A model generated the notes under the pieces. That model ran no database searches. It saw only the letters and a list, made by a program, of their open reading frames with translations, and had not been told where the DNA came from. Below are positions 53,341 to 63,876 of a stretch of DNA of 64,000 bases, piece by piece (positions within the stretch are counted from its first letter, which is position 1; every line of letters starts with the position of its first letter). The stretch lies in contig OMZO01000015.1 of NCBI GenBank assembly GCA_900315525.1, positions 55,835 through 119,834 on the forward strand, in the 5' to 3' direction. This DNA comes from an uncultured Prevotella sp. (GTDB taxonomy: Bacteria; Bacteroidota; Bacteroidia; Bacteroidales; Bacteroidaceae). The position numbers and the translations under genes are program-made.

Positions 53341-53716
53341 ACAAATTTCTACGAAAACAAAAAGAAATCAGCAGAAAAAAACAATTTACCACGCAAATTA
53401 ATGCACAAAAAAACCGAGTGTCTCACGACAATCGGTTCCAAAAACAAACTACTTAAAAACTAATCTACTAAAACAAATCAAAAAAATATCTTTTACCTCT
53501 ATGGTTTCAATACTATCTTGCAAACGAAGACATTTCTCGTTCACGCTGCAAAGATACGACGTTTTTGAATCACCAGCAAAAAAAATATCAAAAAACTAAG
53601 TTGTGTGCGCACAAAATCATCAAAAAAGGGGATGGATTCCTAAATCCACCCCCAAATTTGTTATGTTGGGTTAGCAAAATAGTGTTATTCCAGCTAACTC
53701 TTTCAATACTTTCAGA
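53341..53716. other. Gene-free AT-rich region downstream of groEL
   Basis: 376 nt without a convincing gene. It holds the groEL terminator (53622-53653), the -33 region of the kinase gene and A/T-rich runs. No tRNA or CRISPR was seen. Confidence 0.7.
53621..53653 (-). terminator. Intrinsic terminator of groES-groEL
   Basis: Minus-strand stem GGGG-TGGATT / AATCCA-CCCC (one mismatch) followed by CTTTTTTG, about 64 nt after the groEL stop codon. Confidence 0.8.
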
Positions 53717-55366
<1,650 letters not shown>

Positions 55367-55391
55367 TTAATAAATAGTAATAATCAGATAA

Positions 55392-55664
55392 TTACTTCTC
55401 TATAACTGCAAGCACGTCACTCTGACGCATCATCAGGTACTTGGTCCCTTCGAACTCGAGCTCTGTGCCGCTATATTTGCCATAAAGCACTTCATCGCCT
55501 TCCTTGAGGATCATCTCCTCGTCTTTGGTTCCTTTACCCGTGGCAACAATCTTTCCATGCAAGGGCTTCTCCTTGGCTGTGTCAGGAATGATGATGCCAC
55601 CAATTTTCTCTTCTGCAGGTGCCGGCAATACCAGCACGCGGTCTGCTAATGGTTTAATGTTCAT
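55392..55664 (-). CDS. groES: Co-chaperonin GroES
   Basis: A 90-residue-class lid of the GroEL chamber (89-90 residues from the ATG at 55664). Motifs: [13 protein letters not shown], the mobile loop [15 protein letters not shown], the [18 protein letters not shown] segment and the usual ..[15 protein letters not shown] end. An upstream in-frame ATG at 55727 would include untypical residues and is rejected. Confidence 0.97.
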   Translation of the reverse strand: MNIKPLADRVLVLPAPAEEKIGGIIIPDTAKEKPLHGKIVATGKGTKDEEMILKEGDEVLYGKYSGTELEFEGTKYLMMRQSDVLAVIEK

Positions 55665-55703
55665 AATACTTAATATTTTTGAGTTATACCTTATTAATAT
55701 ATT

Positions 55704-55734
55704 AGGCGGATAGGGTTGCTCACCCAATCCGCCT
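55704..55734 (-). terminator. Hairpin between GH28 and groES
   Basis: 13-bp stem with one A-A mismatch (AGGCGGAT-A-GGGT / ACCC-A-ATCCGCCT), after the GH28 stop codon. There is no T-tract on the minus strand, so it may terminate GH28 weakly or regulate groES. No CIRCE element was seen. Confidence 0.5.
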
Positions 55735-55780
55735 ATTCATCAGCCAAAACTGTGCCAACCTTTACAGGTATGACAACTTG

Positions 55781-57130
55781 TCAGCGACTTTTGCCATTGA
55801 TGATGACATTCTTCACCGTGGTGTTCTCTATCATCGCCTTGTCGAAGGCGTCAGTCTCGTCACCCACGTTGATATTCTCGAAAGTAAAGTCTTTCAGACG
55901 ATATTTGTCGGACGTACCCACATCGAAGAAATTCTTGCAGTCCATCTTGATATTCCGCATCACGATGTTATTACATTGAGAGAGTGGCATATCCTCACGC
56001 GCCTCAGGCTTGAAGAACTGTGTCCACGGACGAACCACCAAGAAGGAGCCGCACTTGCCCGTAATATCCTCCACAGTAACATATTCATAGTGTTGAGGGG
56101 TGTCGGGGCGCATCTTCAGCCACAGCACACGCGTGGCGGACTTCACATGGATGCGCCGCAGAATCACGTTACGGTCGTCGAGACTCTCCGATCCAAGGGT
56201 GAGACAGCCATGCACCTTACCATAGATGCAGTCCTCGATGATGATGTTACGGCAGGGACCGTTATTGGGGTCCTTGTCTGCCCAGGTGCCCTTACCGCCT
56301 TTCAGCACGACGGCATCATCGTTCACATGCATATAACAGCCATGAATGAGCACATTACTGCACACATCCAGATCGATGGCATCCGTGCTGGGCCCACCGC
56401 GACGGGGATCAACAGGGGTTACATTCTCTGTCGGCGCATAAATGAAACAACCCAGATAACGTACATTCTCACAACGGTAGAGATGATTCGTCCAGAACGG
56501 CGAATTGATGATCTTCACATCCTGAACCGTCACATTCTTCGAATTCGAGATATAGACATTACGCGGGCGCATCGCCTCCATATTGGTGCACTGGGGATTA
56601 TACTTACGGCGAATCCAGAATTCCTCCCAGTATTTCTGTCCGTTGCCGTTGATGGTACCAGGCCCAGTAATCGTGAAGCCGTCAACACCATCAGCATTCA
56701 CCAGTGCTGCAAAATAGTCGAGCGTCTGACCTTCCATACGGGTCTTCACAATCTTAAAGTCTCGGATACGGTCAGAGCCCTTCAGTTCCCCACCTTCCTC
56801 TATCAAGAGATGTGTTCCGGGCTTAAAGAATAAAGAACCACTCAGGAAAGTACCTCTTGGAATCACGATGACACCACCACCTTCAGAGGCACACCGGTCA
56901 ATCACAGCCTGCAGTTCCTTGGTCTGCACACCGTCGGCATAGCGGTCCACGCCGTAATCGGTCACATCATAATGTTTCAGCCCAGAGACATCCACACGAG
57001 AAGTATCGGCAAACCAGGCCGAAATTTCCGTACCGTCGGGCCATAGTTGCAACGGGGAACGCTTCGTCTTACCGACAGCCGTTACGACCGTCAGGGAAAA
57101 CACTAAAAGGAAAAAAGCAATTTTCTTCAT
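55781..57130 (-). CDS. Glycoside hydrolase family 28 (polygalacturonase-like)
   Basis: A 449-residue exported enzyme (signal peptide 1-20) with the GH28 right-handed beta-helix. The catalytic carboxylates are in PSTDAIDLDVC and VNDDAVVLKGG; HGCLTLGSES and RVLWLKMRP match the conserved GHG-like and RIK-like motifs with substitutions. It should cleave alpha-1,4-galacturonate or a rhamnogalacturonan link in pectin, in the periplasm. It is not next to a SusCD pair but fits the pectin-like lipoprotein of the locus at 0-12.9 kb. It starts from its own promoter, divergent from sppA. Confidence 0.93.
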   Translation of the reverse strand: MKKIAFFLLVFSLTVVTAVGKTKRSPLQLWPDGTEISAWFADTSRVDVSGLKHYDVTDYGVDRYADGVQTKELQAVIDRCASEGGGVIVIPRGTFLSGSLFFKPGTHLLIEEGGELKGSDRIRDFKIVKTRMEGQTLDYFAALVNADGVDGFTITGPGTINGNGQKYWEEFWIRRKYNPQCTNMEAMRPRNVYISNSKNVTVQDVKIINSPFWTNHLYRCENVRYLGCFIYAPTENVTPVDPRRGGPSTDAIDLDVCSNVLIHGCYMHVNDDAVVLKGGKGTWADKDPNNGPCRNIIIEDCIYGKVHGCLTLGSESLDDRNVILRRIHVKSATRVLWLKMRPDTPQHYEYVTVEDITGKCGSFLVVRPWTQFFKPEAREDMPLSQCNNIVMRNIKMDCKNFFDVGTSDKYRLKDFTFENINVGDETDAFDKAMIENTTVKNVIINGKSR

Positions 57131-57164
57131 TGTCTGAATCGATTAGCAAGTAGTTTAACGGCTG

Positions 57165-57196
57165 CAAAGATACAAGTAAAATCCGAATACGCCAAA
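57165..57196 (-). promoter_or_regulatory. Promoter of the GH28 gene
   Basis: Minus-strand TTTG (57196-57193), a 20-nt spacer and TATCTTTG (57172-57165). The leader is about 30 nt. Confidence 0.7.
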
Positions 57197-57235
57197 ATTT
57201 TTCCCCAACTTATGCTTTTCTTAAAATTATTTTTG

Positions 57236-57243
57236 TACCTTTG
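57236..57243 (+). promoter_or_regulatory. -7 box of the sppA-lpxK-pnp-thiL operon
   Basis: TACCTTTG, about 31 nt before the sppA ATG; the -33 region is AT-rich without a clear TTTG. Confidence 0.6.
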
Positions 57244-57274
57244 CGCTCAGTTACGTAACAATTAACATCTTATT

Positions 57275-59071
57275 ATGAAACAATTCTTTAAAATGACGCT
57301 TGCCACGATATGTGGTATAGTCATCTTTATGGTAATCATGGGATTTTTCATGGTCATCTCATTATTGGGTATGGTTGCCAGCGATTCAGCCTCAACCAAA
57401 GTAAAGGAAAACTCTGTCTTTGTACTTAAGCTCGATGGTGTCATCGACGAGCGCGCAGAAGCAGGTTCTCCCCTCGACGCCCTGCTTGACATGGGTGACA
57501 TGAGTTCCATGGGTCTCGACGATCTCATCAGCAGTATCCGCAAGGCCAAGGATAATGACGATATTAAGGGAATCTACCTGAAAGGCGGTGTCGCCAGCTT
57601 CGACTCTCCAGCTACAGCCCAGCAATTGCGTGATGCGTTGAAGGACTTCAAGAAAAGTGGCAAGTGGATCGTAGCCTACGCCGATCAGTATATGCAGGGC
57701 AGCTACTACGTGGCTACCGTTGCCGACAAGATTTACCTCAATGGTGAGGGCATGATCAATTTTTCGGGACTCGGCGGCAAGAGTGAATATATGAAAGGAC
57801 TCTACGACAAACTGGGCATCAAGTACCAGGCTGCCAAGGTTGGAAAGTATAAGAGTTATGTGGAGCGTAATACCCAGACAGGCATGAGCGAATACGACCG
57901 CGAACAGCGCACCGCCTACCTGAACGGGATATGGAACTACTGGCTCAAGGAGATGGCTGAGGGTCGCAAAGTAAAGCCCGAGGACCTCAACCAGCTGGCC
58001 AACGACAGCATCATCATGTTTGCCGATACCAAGGACTATGTCAAGTCCAAGCTCATCGACAAGGTGATGTTCCCAGAGGAAATCAAAGCAGAAATCAAGA
58101 ACCGTCTGAAACTTGACAAGGATGACGAGATTCCTCAGCTGACGCTCTCCGACATGCTCAACGTAAAGACTGACAAAGACGAGGAGGGAGAGAAGATTGC
58201 CATCTATTATGCCTATGGTTCCATCGTTGACAACGAGGCACTCGACTACATGTCAGGCGGCGGCCATAACATTGTCGGCAAGCGCACAGCCGAAGACCTT
58301 CGCAAACTGGCCGACGACGATGACGTGAAGGCCGTTGTCTTCCGCATCAATTCTGGTGGTGGTAGTGCTGTTGCTTCTGAACAGATTCGCCATGCCGTAA
58401 AACTGCTGAAAGCCAAAAAACCCGTGGTTGTATCGATGGGTGGTGCAGCTGCATCCGGTGGTTACTGGATCAGTTCACCGGCCAACTATATCTTCGCCGA
58501 ACCAACCACCATTACCGGTAGCATCGGTATCTTCGGCCTGATTCCTAACTTCAGCGGACTGGTAACAGACAAGCTCGGCATCACCTTCGACGGCGTGACG
58601 ACCAATAAGTTCTCTGATGCCGAAATGAATTTGGTCTTGGCTAAGGACAACGCTGAGGAGATGAAATACCTGCAGGGACACGTCGACCGTGGCTACATCA
58701 GCTTCCTCAATGTCGTATCAGAAGGTCGCGGTATGAAGCCTGCACAGGTCGACTCCATTGCTCAAGGCCGTGTATGGCTGGCCACCGATGCAGTGAAGAT
58801 CAAGCTTGTCGATAAACTCGGCAGCCTCGACGATGCCGTGAAGAAGGCCGCAGAACTGGCAAAGGTCAGCGATTATTATACCACAACCTATCCTAGCGAG
58901 AGCAGCTGGATGGATACGTTCTTCCCGAAAGAGAAGAAGGGGTCATATCTTGACGGTGAGCTCCGCATGCTGCTCGGCGAACTCTATGAACCGCTTATGG
59001 AGATACGCAAGACCATCAAGGACGGCAGCCGCATTCAGGCCCGCATGTTGGATGATATCCGCGTAAAATAA
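57275..59071 (+). CDS. sppA: Signal peptide peptidase SppA, long form
   Basis: A 598-residue inner-membrane serine protease of the S49 family that degrades cleaved signal peptides. TM1 lies at about 7-30. The N-terminal half supplies the general-base lysine region (YADQYMQGSYYVATVADKIYL), and the C-terminal half the nucleophile in SMGGAAASGGYWISSPANYI. The length fits the two-domain 67 kDa form. It opens a four-gene operon. Confidence 0.95.
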   Translation: MKQFFKMTLATICGIVIFMVIMGFFMVISLLGMVASDSASTKVKENSVFVLKLDGVIDERAEAGSPLDALLDMGDMSSMGLDDLISSIRKAKDNDDIKGIYLKGGVASFDSPATAQQLRDALKDFKKSGKWIVAYADQYMQGSYYVATVADKIYLNGEGMINFSGLGGKSEYMKGLYDKLGIKYQAAKVGKYKSYVERNTQTGMSEYDREQRTAYLNGIWNYWLKEMAEGRKVKPEDLNQLANDSIIMFADTKDYVKSKLIDKVMFPEEIKAEIKNRLKLDKDDEIPQLTLSDMLNVKTDKDEEGEKIAIYYAYGSIVDNEALDYMSGGGHNIVGKRTAEDLRKLADDDDVKAVVFRINSGGGSAVASEQIRHAVKLLKAKKPVVVSMGGAAASGGYWISSPANYIFAEPTTITGSIGIFGLIPNFSGLVTDKLGITFDGVTTNKFSDAEMNLVLAKDNAEEMKYLQGHVDRGYISFLNVVSEGRGMKPAQVDSIAQGRVWLATDAVKIKLVDKLGSLDDAVKKAAELAKVSDYYTTTYPSESSWMDTFFPKEKKGSYLDGELRMLLGELYEPLMEIRKTIKDGSRIQARMLDDIRVK

Positions 59072-59077
59072 ACGTTC

Positions 59078-60262
59078 ATGGAAGGCGACCTCATCACCAT
59101 CAACAAGTATCTGCGACCATTGAGCTGGTTTTACGGCATAGGCGTCGGAATCAGGAACATGCTCTTCGAGACTGGCATCCTGAAGAGCCGTGCCTACGCC
59201 ACACCTGTCATTTCCGTAGGTAACATCACGGTTGGAGGAACGGGCAAGACGCCTCACGTCGAATACCTCATCGGCCTCTTGAAAGACAAGATGAACGTAG
59301 CCATGCTCAGTCGCGGCTACAAGCGAAAGACTAAGGGTTTCGTACTTGCCGACAACAACTCCAGCTGTAGTGATATCGGTGACGAGCCCTACCAGATACA
59401 TCGCAAATTCCCCGGCATCACGGTGGCTGTCGATAAGAAGCGTACCCGAGGCATTGAGAAGCTGACGGGCGGAGAGGCTGGAAAAGATATCGACGCCATC
59501 ATCCTCGACGACGCCTTCCAGCACCGATATGTAAAGCCAGGTATCAACATCCTATTGGTGGACTATCATCGCCTCATCATCTACGACGAGCTCCTGCCTT
59601 CTGGACGACTCCGCGAACCGGTGAAAAGCAAAGACCGTGCAGACATCGTCATCGTGACGAAATGTCCAGAAGACCTCAAACCGATGGAGTTCCGCGTGCT
59701 CACCAAGGCTATGAATCTCTACGCCTACCAGCAGCTCTATTTCTCCACCCACGCCTACGAGCACCTACAACCGCTCTTCCCTAAGCAGGCTAACGCCATC
59801 GGTGATGGCAGTCTCGACACGCTGAAGGATACTAATGTACTCCTGTTGACAGGTATCGCATCGCCTGAGCAAGTGCAAAACGACCTCCAGTCCCGTACTG
59901 CGAGTCTGCAACTGCTTGCCTTTGGCGACCATCACGACTTCAAAGCCAAGGACATCAGCCGCATCAATGAGGCTTTCAGTGCCCTGTCGTCACCACGTCT
60001 GATTATCACCACCGAGAAGGACGCTTCAAGACTGAAGGAGGTAGATGGCCTTAGCGACGAAGTGAAGAAACACCTCTTCGCCCTCCCCATCCGCATTAAG
60101 TTCCTGCTCGATCAGGAAGAGCAATTCAACCAAAGCATTATAGGATATGTACGCAAGAATTCAAGAAACAGCATCCTGGCTAAAGGCAAGGATGAACACA
60201 AGCCCAAAGACAGCGATCATACTGGGGACGGGCCTCGGACAATTAGCTTCCGAAATTACTGA
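59078..60262 (+). CDS. lpxK: Tetraacyldisaccharide 4'-kinase
   Basis: Phosphorylates the 4' position of the lipid A precursor at the inner membrane. Walker A VGGTGKTP, LSRGYKRKTKGF, IGDEPYQIHRKF-type region and the DDAFQHRYV motif are all present. The 394-residue chain is longer than usual: about 39 residues at the C terminus overlap the pnp gene by 116 nt. The overlapping tail (from about SILAKGKDEHK) does not resemble LpxK and is very hydrophilic, so a stop codon may have been lost. It follows sppA after 6 nt. Confidence 0.95.
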   Translation: MEGDLITINKYLRPLSWFYGIGVGIRNMLFETGILKSRAYATPVISVGNITVGGTGKTPHVEYLIGLLKDKMNVAMLSRGYKRKTKGFVLADNNSSCSDIGDEPYQIHRKFPGITVAVDKKRTRGIEKLTGGEAGKDIDAIILDDAFQHRYVKPGINILLVDYHRLIIYDELLPSGRLREPVKSKDRADIVIVTKCPEDLKPMEFRVLTKAMNLYAYQQLYFSTHAYEHLQPLFPKQANAIGDGSLDTLKDTNVLLLTGIASPEQVQNDLQSRTASLQLLAFGDHHDFKAKDISRINEAFSALSSPRLIITTEKDASRLKEVDGLSDEVKKHLFALPIRIKFLLDQEEQFNQSIIGYVRKNSRNSILAKGKDEHKPKDSDHTGDGPRTISFRNY

Positions 60263-61019
60263 CACCTACGAGTTCGCTTATCAGGATATCCCGAACTTTC
60301 CCGTATCCACCGTCGAAGGGCATAGCGGCAAACTGATCTTCGGCAAGCTCGGTGGCGTCGATATTCTCGCGATGAAGGGCCGATTCCACTTCTACGAAGG
60401 CTATTCGATGAAAGAAGTGACCTTCCCCGTGCGCGTCATGTATGAATTAGGTGTCAAGACCCTTTTCGTATCGAACGCGGCTGGCGGCATGAATCCGGAA
60501 TTCAAGATTGGCGACCTGATGGTCATCACCGACCATATCAACTTCTTCCCCGAGCACCCATTGCGCGGCAAGAACCTACCCACAGGTCCGCGTTTTCCCG
60601 ACATGCATGAGCCTTACGACCCTATGCTCATCAAGCTGGCCGATGATATTGCCCACAGAGAAGGTATTCCCGTTAAGCACGGCGTGTATGTAGGTGTACA
60701 GGGACCGACATTCGAAACGCCAGCAGAATATCGGATGTATCGCATCCTGGGCGGCGATGCCGTCGGTATGTCCACCGTCCCCGAGGTCATTGTAGCCCAC
60801 CATTGCGGCATCCGCACCTTCGGTGTCTCCGTGATTACCGACCTGGGCGGCTTTGATACCCCTGTAGAGGTCAGCCACGAGGAAGTACAGGAAGCCGCCA
60901 ACAAGGCTCAGCCATTTATGACAAAAATCATGAAAGAGATGATTATCTGGGCGCAGAAATTCGAATACGAAAGGATAGCATCGTTTAATACAAATCACCC
61001 GACAGAAGGATGGAAATAG
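60147..61019 (+). CDS. Purine nucleoside phosphorylase
   Basis: A 290-residue PNP of the trimeric type that splits purine nucleosides with phosphate. Motifs: ILGTGLGQLASEI phosphate loop, GRFHFYEGYS, VSNAAGGMN, the base/ribose-binding GPTFETPAEYRM, and MSTVPEVIVAHHCGI. The N terminus overlaps lpxK by 116 nt in another frame, and the stop overlaps the thiL ATG (ATGGAAATAG), so translation of the three genes is coupled. Confidence 0.95.
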   Translation: MYARIQETASWLKARMNTSPKTAIILGTGLGQLASEITDTYEFAYQDIPNFPVSTVEGHSGKLIFGKLGGVDILAMKGRFHFYEGYSMKEVTFPVRVMYELGVKTLFVSNAAGGMNPEFKIGDLMVITDHINFFPEHPLRGKNLPTGPRFPDMHEPYDPMLIKLADDIAHREGIPVKHGVYVGVQGPTFETPAEYRMYRILGGDAVGMSTVPEVIVAHHCGIRTFGVSVITDLGGFDTPVEVSHEEVQEAANKAQPFMTKIMKEMIIWAQKFEYERIASFNTNHPTEGWK

Positions 61020-62125
61020 CCAAATTAGGTGAGTTCGGTCTGATTGACCGTCTTACCAAAGACATAGAGATCAAGAACGAGTCCACCAGATACGGCGTGG
61101 GCGACGACTGTGCCGTACTCTCCTACCCCGAGAAGGAAGTGCTTGTCACCACCGACCTGCTGATGGAAGGTGTGCATTTCGACCTCACTTATATCGACCT
61201 GAAACACCTCGGCTACAAGTCGGCAATGGTGAATATCAGCGACGTGTTCGCCATGAATGGCACACCGCGCCAGATAACCGTTTCGCTGGCTCTCAGCAAG
61301 CGCTTCACCGTCGAGGATATGGATGCGTTCTACAGCGGTCTGCGACTGGCCTGCGACAAATGGGGCGTCGATATTGTCGGTGGCGATACCACCTCGAGCT
61401 TTACCGGACTAGCCATCAGCATCACCTGCATCGGCGAGGCCCGCAAGGAGGACATCGTCTATCGCAATGGTGCCCGTGATACCGACCTCATCTGCGTCAG
61501 CGGTGACCTCGGTGCTGCCTATATGGGCCTGCAACTGCTCGAGCGCGAGAAAGCCGTCTATTACGGACAGGTCGATGACCTCCGCAAGAAGATTGCCGAG
61601 GCCAAGAGCAAGGGTGACAGCCAGAAGGCAGCCGCACTCAGCAGCCAACTCTCCTCACTCGACTTCCAGCCCGATTTCAGCGGCAAGGAGTATCTGCTCC
61701 AACGCCAACTGCAGACAGAGGCACGCGGCGACATCGTTAGGAAACTGCGTGAGGCTGGCATCCGTCCAACGGCCATGATGGATATCAGCGACGGACTTTC
61801 TTCCGAACTCCTCCATATCTGCAAGCAGTCTGGCGTCGGATGCCGCGTCTTCGAGAAGAACATTCCCATCGACTATCAGACAGCCGTGATGGCCGAGGAG
61901 ATGAATATGAATGTCACCACTTGCGCACTCAATGGCGGCGAAGACTACGAACTGCTCTTTACCGTTCCCATCGGCGACCATGAGAAGATCGAGCAAGTCG
62001 AGGGTATCAAGCTCATTGGCCACATCACCGACGCGAAATTCGGAAAGGTGCTCGTAACACGTGACAATCAGGAGTTTGAGCTCAAAGCACAAGGGTGGAA
62101 TCCGCTGAGCAGCGAGCGCCATTAA
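61010..62125 (+). CDS. thiL: Thiamine-monophosphate kinase
   Basis: Makes thiamine diphosphate from thiamine phosphate. Motifs: GVGDDCAVL with the metal-binding Asp pair, VTTDLLMEGVHFDL, VGGDTTSS and MDISDGLSSEL. The 371-residue chain is longer than most ThiL (about 330-350) because of a Lys/Ala-rich helical insertion around residues 188-218 (DDLRKKIAEAKSKGDSQKAA). Last gene of the sppA operon; no clear terminator was seen before tRNA-Phe. Confidence 0.95.
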   Translation: MEIAKLGEFGLIDRLTKDIEIKNESTRYGVGDDCAVLSYPEKEVLVTTDLLMEGVHFDLTYIDLKHLGYKSAMVNISDVFAMNGTPRQITVSLALSKRFTVEDMDAFYSGLRLACDKWGVDIVGGDTTSSFTGLAISITCIGEARKEDIVYRNGARDTDLICVSGDLGAAYMGLQLLEREKAVYYGQVDDLRKKIAEAKSKGDSQKAAALSSQLSSLDFQPDFSGKEYLLQRQLQTEARGDIVRKLREAGIRPTAMMDISDGLSSELLHICKQSGVGCRVFEKNIPIDYQTAVMAEEMNMNVTTCALNGGEDYELLFTVPIGDHEKIEQVEGIKLIGHITDAKFGKVLVTRDNQEFELKAQGWNPLSSERH

Positions 62126-62212
62126 GCTTGCTTATTCGGCCGAGTCGCGAAGCGGTTCGAGGAACTCAATCCGCTGTCATAAAAAACTTTTTTCAAAAAA
62201 AAAGCAGAAATA

Positions 62213-62244
62213 TTTGGTGGGTTCAAAAAAAAGTCGTACCTTTG
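62213..62244 (+). promoter_or_regulatory. Promoter of tRNA-Phe
   Basis: TTTG (62213-62216), a 20-nt spacer, TACCTTTG (62237-62244): strong Bacteroidota promoter about 36 nt before the tRNA. Confidence 0.75.
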
Positions 62245-62279
62245 CACCCGCAAAACGAAAGGATTGCAATTGACATGAT

Positions 62280-62352
62280 GGTGCCTTAGCTCAGTTGGTA
62301 GAGCATCGGACTGAAAATCCGTGTGTCCCCGGTTCGATTCCTGGAGGTACCA
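62280..62352 (+). tRNA. tRNA-Phe (anticodon GAA)
   Basis: 73 nt with acceptor stem GGTGCCT / AGGTACC (one G-U), D-arm GCTC AGTTGGTA GAGC, anticodon loop CTGAAAA, and TTCGATT T-loop. CCA is not encoded. The T-stem CCCGG / CCTGG contains one C-U mismatch. A terminator follows. Confidence 0.97.
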
Positions 62353-62367
62353 CTCCTCCTTTCATTA

Positions 62368-62391
62368 GCCCGGTTTCGCGTCGGGTTTTCT
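62368..62391 (+). terminator. Terminator after tRNA-Phe
   Basis: CCCGG / TCGGG hairpin (one G-U) around TTTCGCG, followed by TTTTCTTTT. Confidence 0.75.
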
Positions 62392-62419
62392 TTTATAACC
62401 TAAACAAGTCAAAAAAGCA

Positions 62420-63250
62420 ATGGGAATAGTCATTGGCATCGATGTGGGTATCTCCACGACAAAGATTGTTGGCATCAAGAACGGAAAGGTTTCAGCACCT
62501 ATCCGCATCACGGCAGCCGACCCTATCACCTCTCTTTATGGCGCATTCGGCAAGTATCTGCACGACAATGAGATCGACCTCAAGGACGTGGAGCAGGTCA
62601 TGTTGACCGGTGTGGGTGCTGCCTATATCGACACCCCTATCTATGGTCTGCCGACAGCCAAGTCGGAAGAGTTCGTGGCCGACGGTCTCGGCGCGCGCTT
62701 CGAGTCAAAACTCGACCACTCCATCGTCGTGTCGATGGGTACTGGTACCTCGTTCGTGAAGTGTGACGGCAATGAGATGCGCCACATTGGCGGTATCGGT
62801 GTTGGCGGCGGCACACTCGCAGGACTGGCCCGCATCATGCTCAACACCAATGATATCAAGCAGGTGGCCGAAATGGCTAAGCAGGGCAATATCCGCAATA
62901 TCGACCTCACCATCGGCGACATCAGCGCCATCCCCGTGCCTGGACTGACGATGGACACCACTGCTTCCAATTTCGCCAACGCCCAGAGCGACGCCTCGAA
63001 GGAAGACATCGCCGTAGGCCTCATCCACATGGTGCTCCAGTCGATAGGCTCTGCAGCATGGCTCGCCTCGCTGGGCAGCGATATCCGCGACTTCGTGCTC
63101 ATCGGCAACCTCTCGCTCCTGCCTCAATGCAAGGAGGTATTCCCCGCCCTCGAGACGCTCTACAACATCCGGTTCCACATCCCCAAGTATTCGCAGTACT
63201 GCACTGCCATCGGCGCAGCCCTCGACTACACGATCAACGGTAAAAAATGA
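62420..63250 (+). CDS. coaW: Pantothenate kinase, type II-like
   Basis: A 276-residue ASKHA-fold kinase for the first step of coenzyme A synthesis. The N-terminal phosphate loop GIDVGISTTKIV, the GTGTSFV motif and GGIGVGGGTLAGLARIMLN are typical of eukaryote/staphylococcal-like type II PanK. Bacteroidota often use type III (CoaX) instead, so a different sugar or acyl substrate cannot be excluded. Followed by a strong terminator. Confidence 0.85.
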   Translation: MGIVIGIDVGISTTKIVGIKNGKVSAPIRITAADPITSLYGAFGKYLHDNEIDLKDVEQVMLTGVGAAYIDTPIYGLPTAKSEEFVADGLGARFESKLDHSIVVSMGTGTSFVKCDGNEMRHIGGIGVGGGTLAGLARIMLNTNDIKQVAEMAKQGNIRNIDLTIGDISAIPVPGLTMDTTASNFANAQSDASKEDIAVGLIHMVLQSIGSAAWLASLGSDIRDFVLIGNLSLLPQCKEVFPALETLYNIRFHIPKYSQYCTAIGAALDYTINGKK

Positions 63251-63288
63251 AAATTCCTCCGCTATGTGCATTAGCGGAGGAATTTTTC
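63251..63288 (+). terminator. Terminator after the pantothenate kinase gene
   Basis: 14-bp stem AAATTCCTCCGCTA / TAGCGGAGGAATTT with a 7-nt loop; the T-tract overlaps its end. It starts right at the stop codon. Confidence 0.9.
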
Positions 63289-63307
63289 TTACTATTATTT
63301 CCAAAGA

Positions 63308-63413
63308 CTATTTCAGATTCTGCTTGATCACGGCATCTACCAGTTTCATGCCGACAGTCTCGTAGAGCTTCGTCGACGTGTAGTCCACACTCTTATCCAT
63401 ACCGACAAAATCC
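63308..63413 (-). pseudogene. 3' remnant of a broken gene
   Basis: The minus strand encodes ...DFVGMDKSVDYTSTKLYETV then GMKLVDAVIKQNLK and a stop at 63308, about 34 residues that read like the natural C-terminal end of a protein. Directly upstream the frame hits TAG, and the sequence changes character at about 63411. The rest of the gene is missing or displaced by the element to the right. The parent family is not identified. Confidence 0.6.
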
Positions 63414-63871
63414 TAGCCGGTAAGATGGTGTTATCCACCCAAAAGGCTGCCCTATCAGCGAATAAGGTAAGGTTATTTGACCAAAAAGTTCCTTCCAACT
63501 GGATGAGATACTGAAATTCCACGCCACTGATGTGTGCGCCATGAGAGAGAAAAACATCAGAACGCAGGGTTAGAACATGTCTTTTGAGGCCTGCGAGAGC
63601 AGGAGTTTGATACATTCTGTGCCTTTGCCAACGGTTGGCATAGCGGGCGCAGTCGCTTTTGAAAAATCGTATCTCATTGATATTCTGCTTTTTAGATGAA
63701 TTATTACTGACTGGCCATTTCAATTTCAATTATTTCAGTTTCTTTTTTGAGGTGTCAAAAACCCATCTACCTATATATAACTATCTATATATTAATTAGT
63801 TATGAATATTTATAAGGGGTATTTGACCTCCTAAATTTTAATTGAAATAACTGAAATTGAAATAGATCGGC
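63411..63871. mobile_element. Inserted element with imperfect inverted repeat at its right side
   Basis: About 460 nt without a convincing gene separate two gene ends. A 127-codon frame on the minus strand (63346-63729) has an unlikely composition and starts within a repeat. Right of it, ATTTCAATTTCAATTATTTC (from about 63717) and the reverse complement near 63841-63864 match at about 22 of 24 positions; GAGGTGTCAAAAACCC and its counterpart GGGGTATTTGACCTC extend the arms. The arms enclose AT-rich DNA. It looks like a non-autonomous insertion or intergenic repeat. Confidence 0.45.
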
Positions 63872-63876
63872 CTTTT

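Noticed and set aside
55778-56833. 351-codon open frame opposite the GH28 gene
   Set aside because: It is antisense to a clear GH28 enzyme, has no recognisable domain and a His/Ile-rich composition typical of shadow frames.
63346-63729. 127-codon minus-strand frame as a gene
   Set aside because: It crosses the remnant's end in a different frame, lacks a ribosome site and looks like translated repeat DNA; kept only as part of the element.
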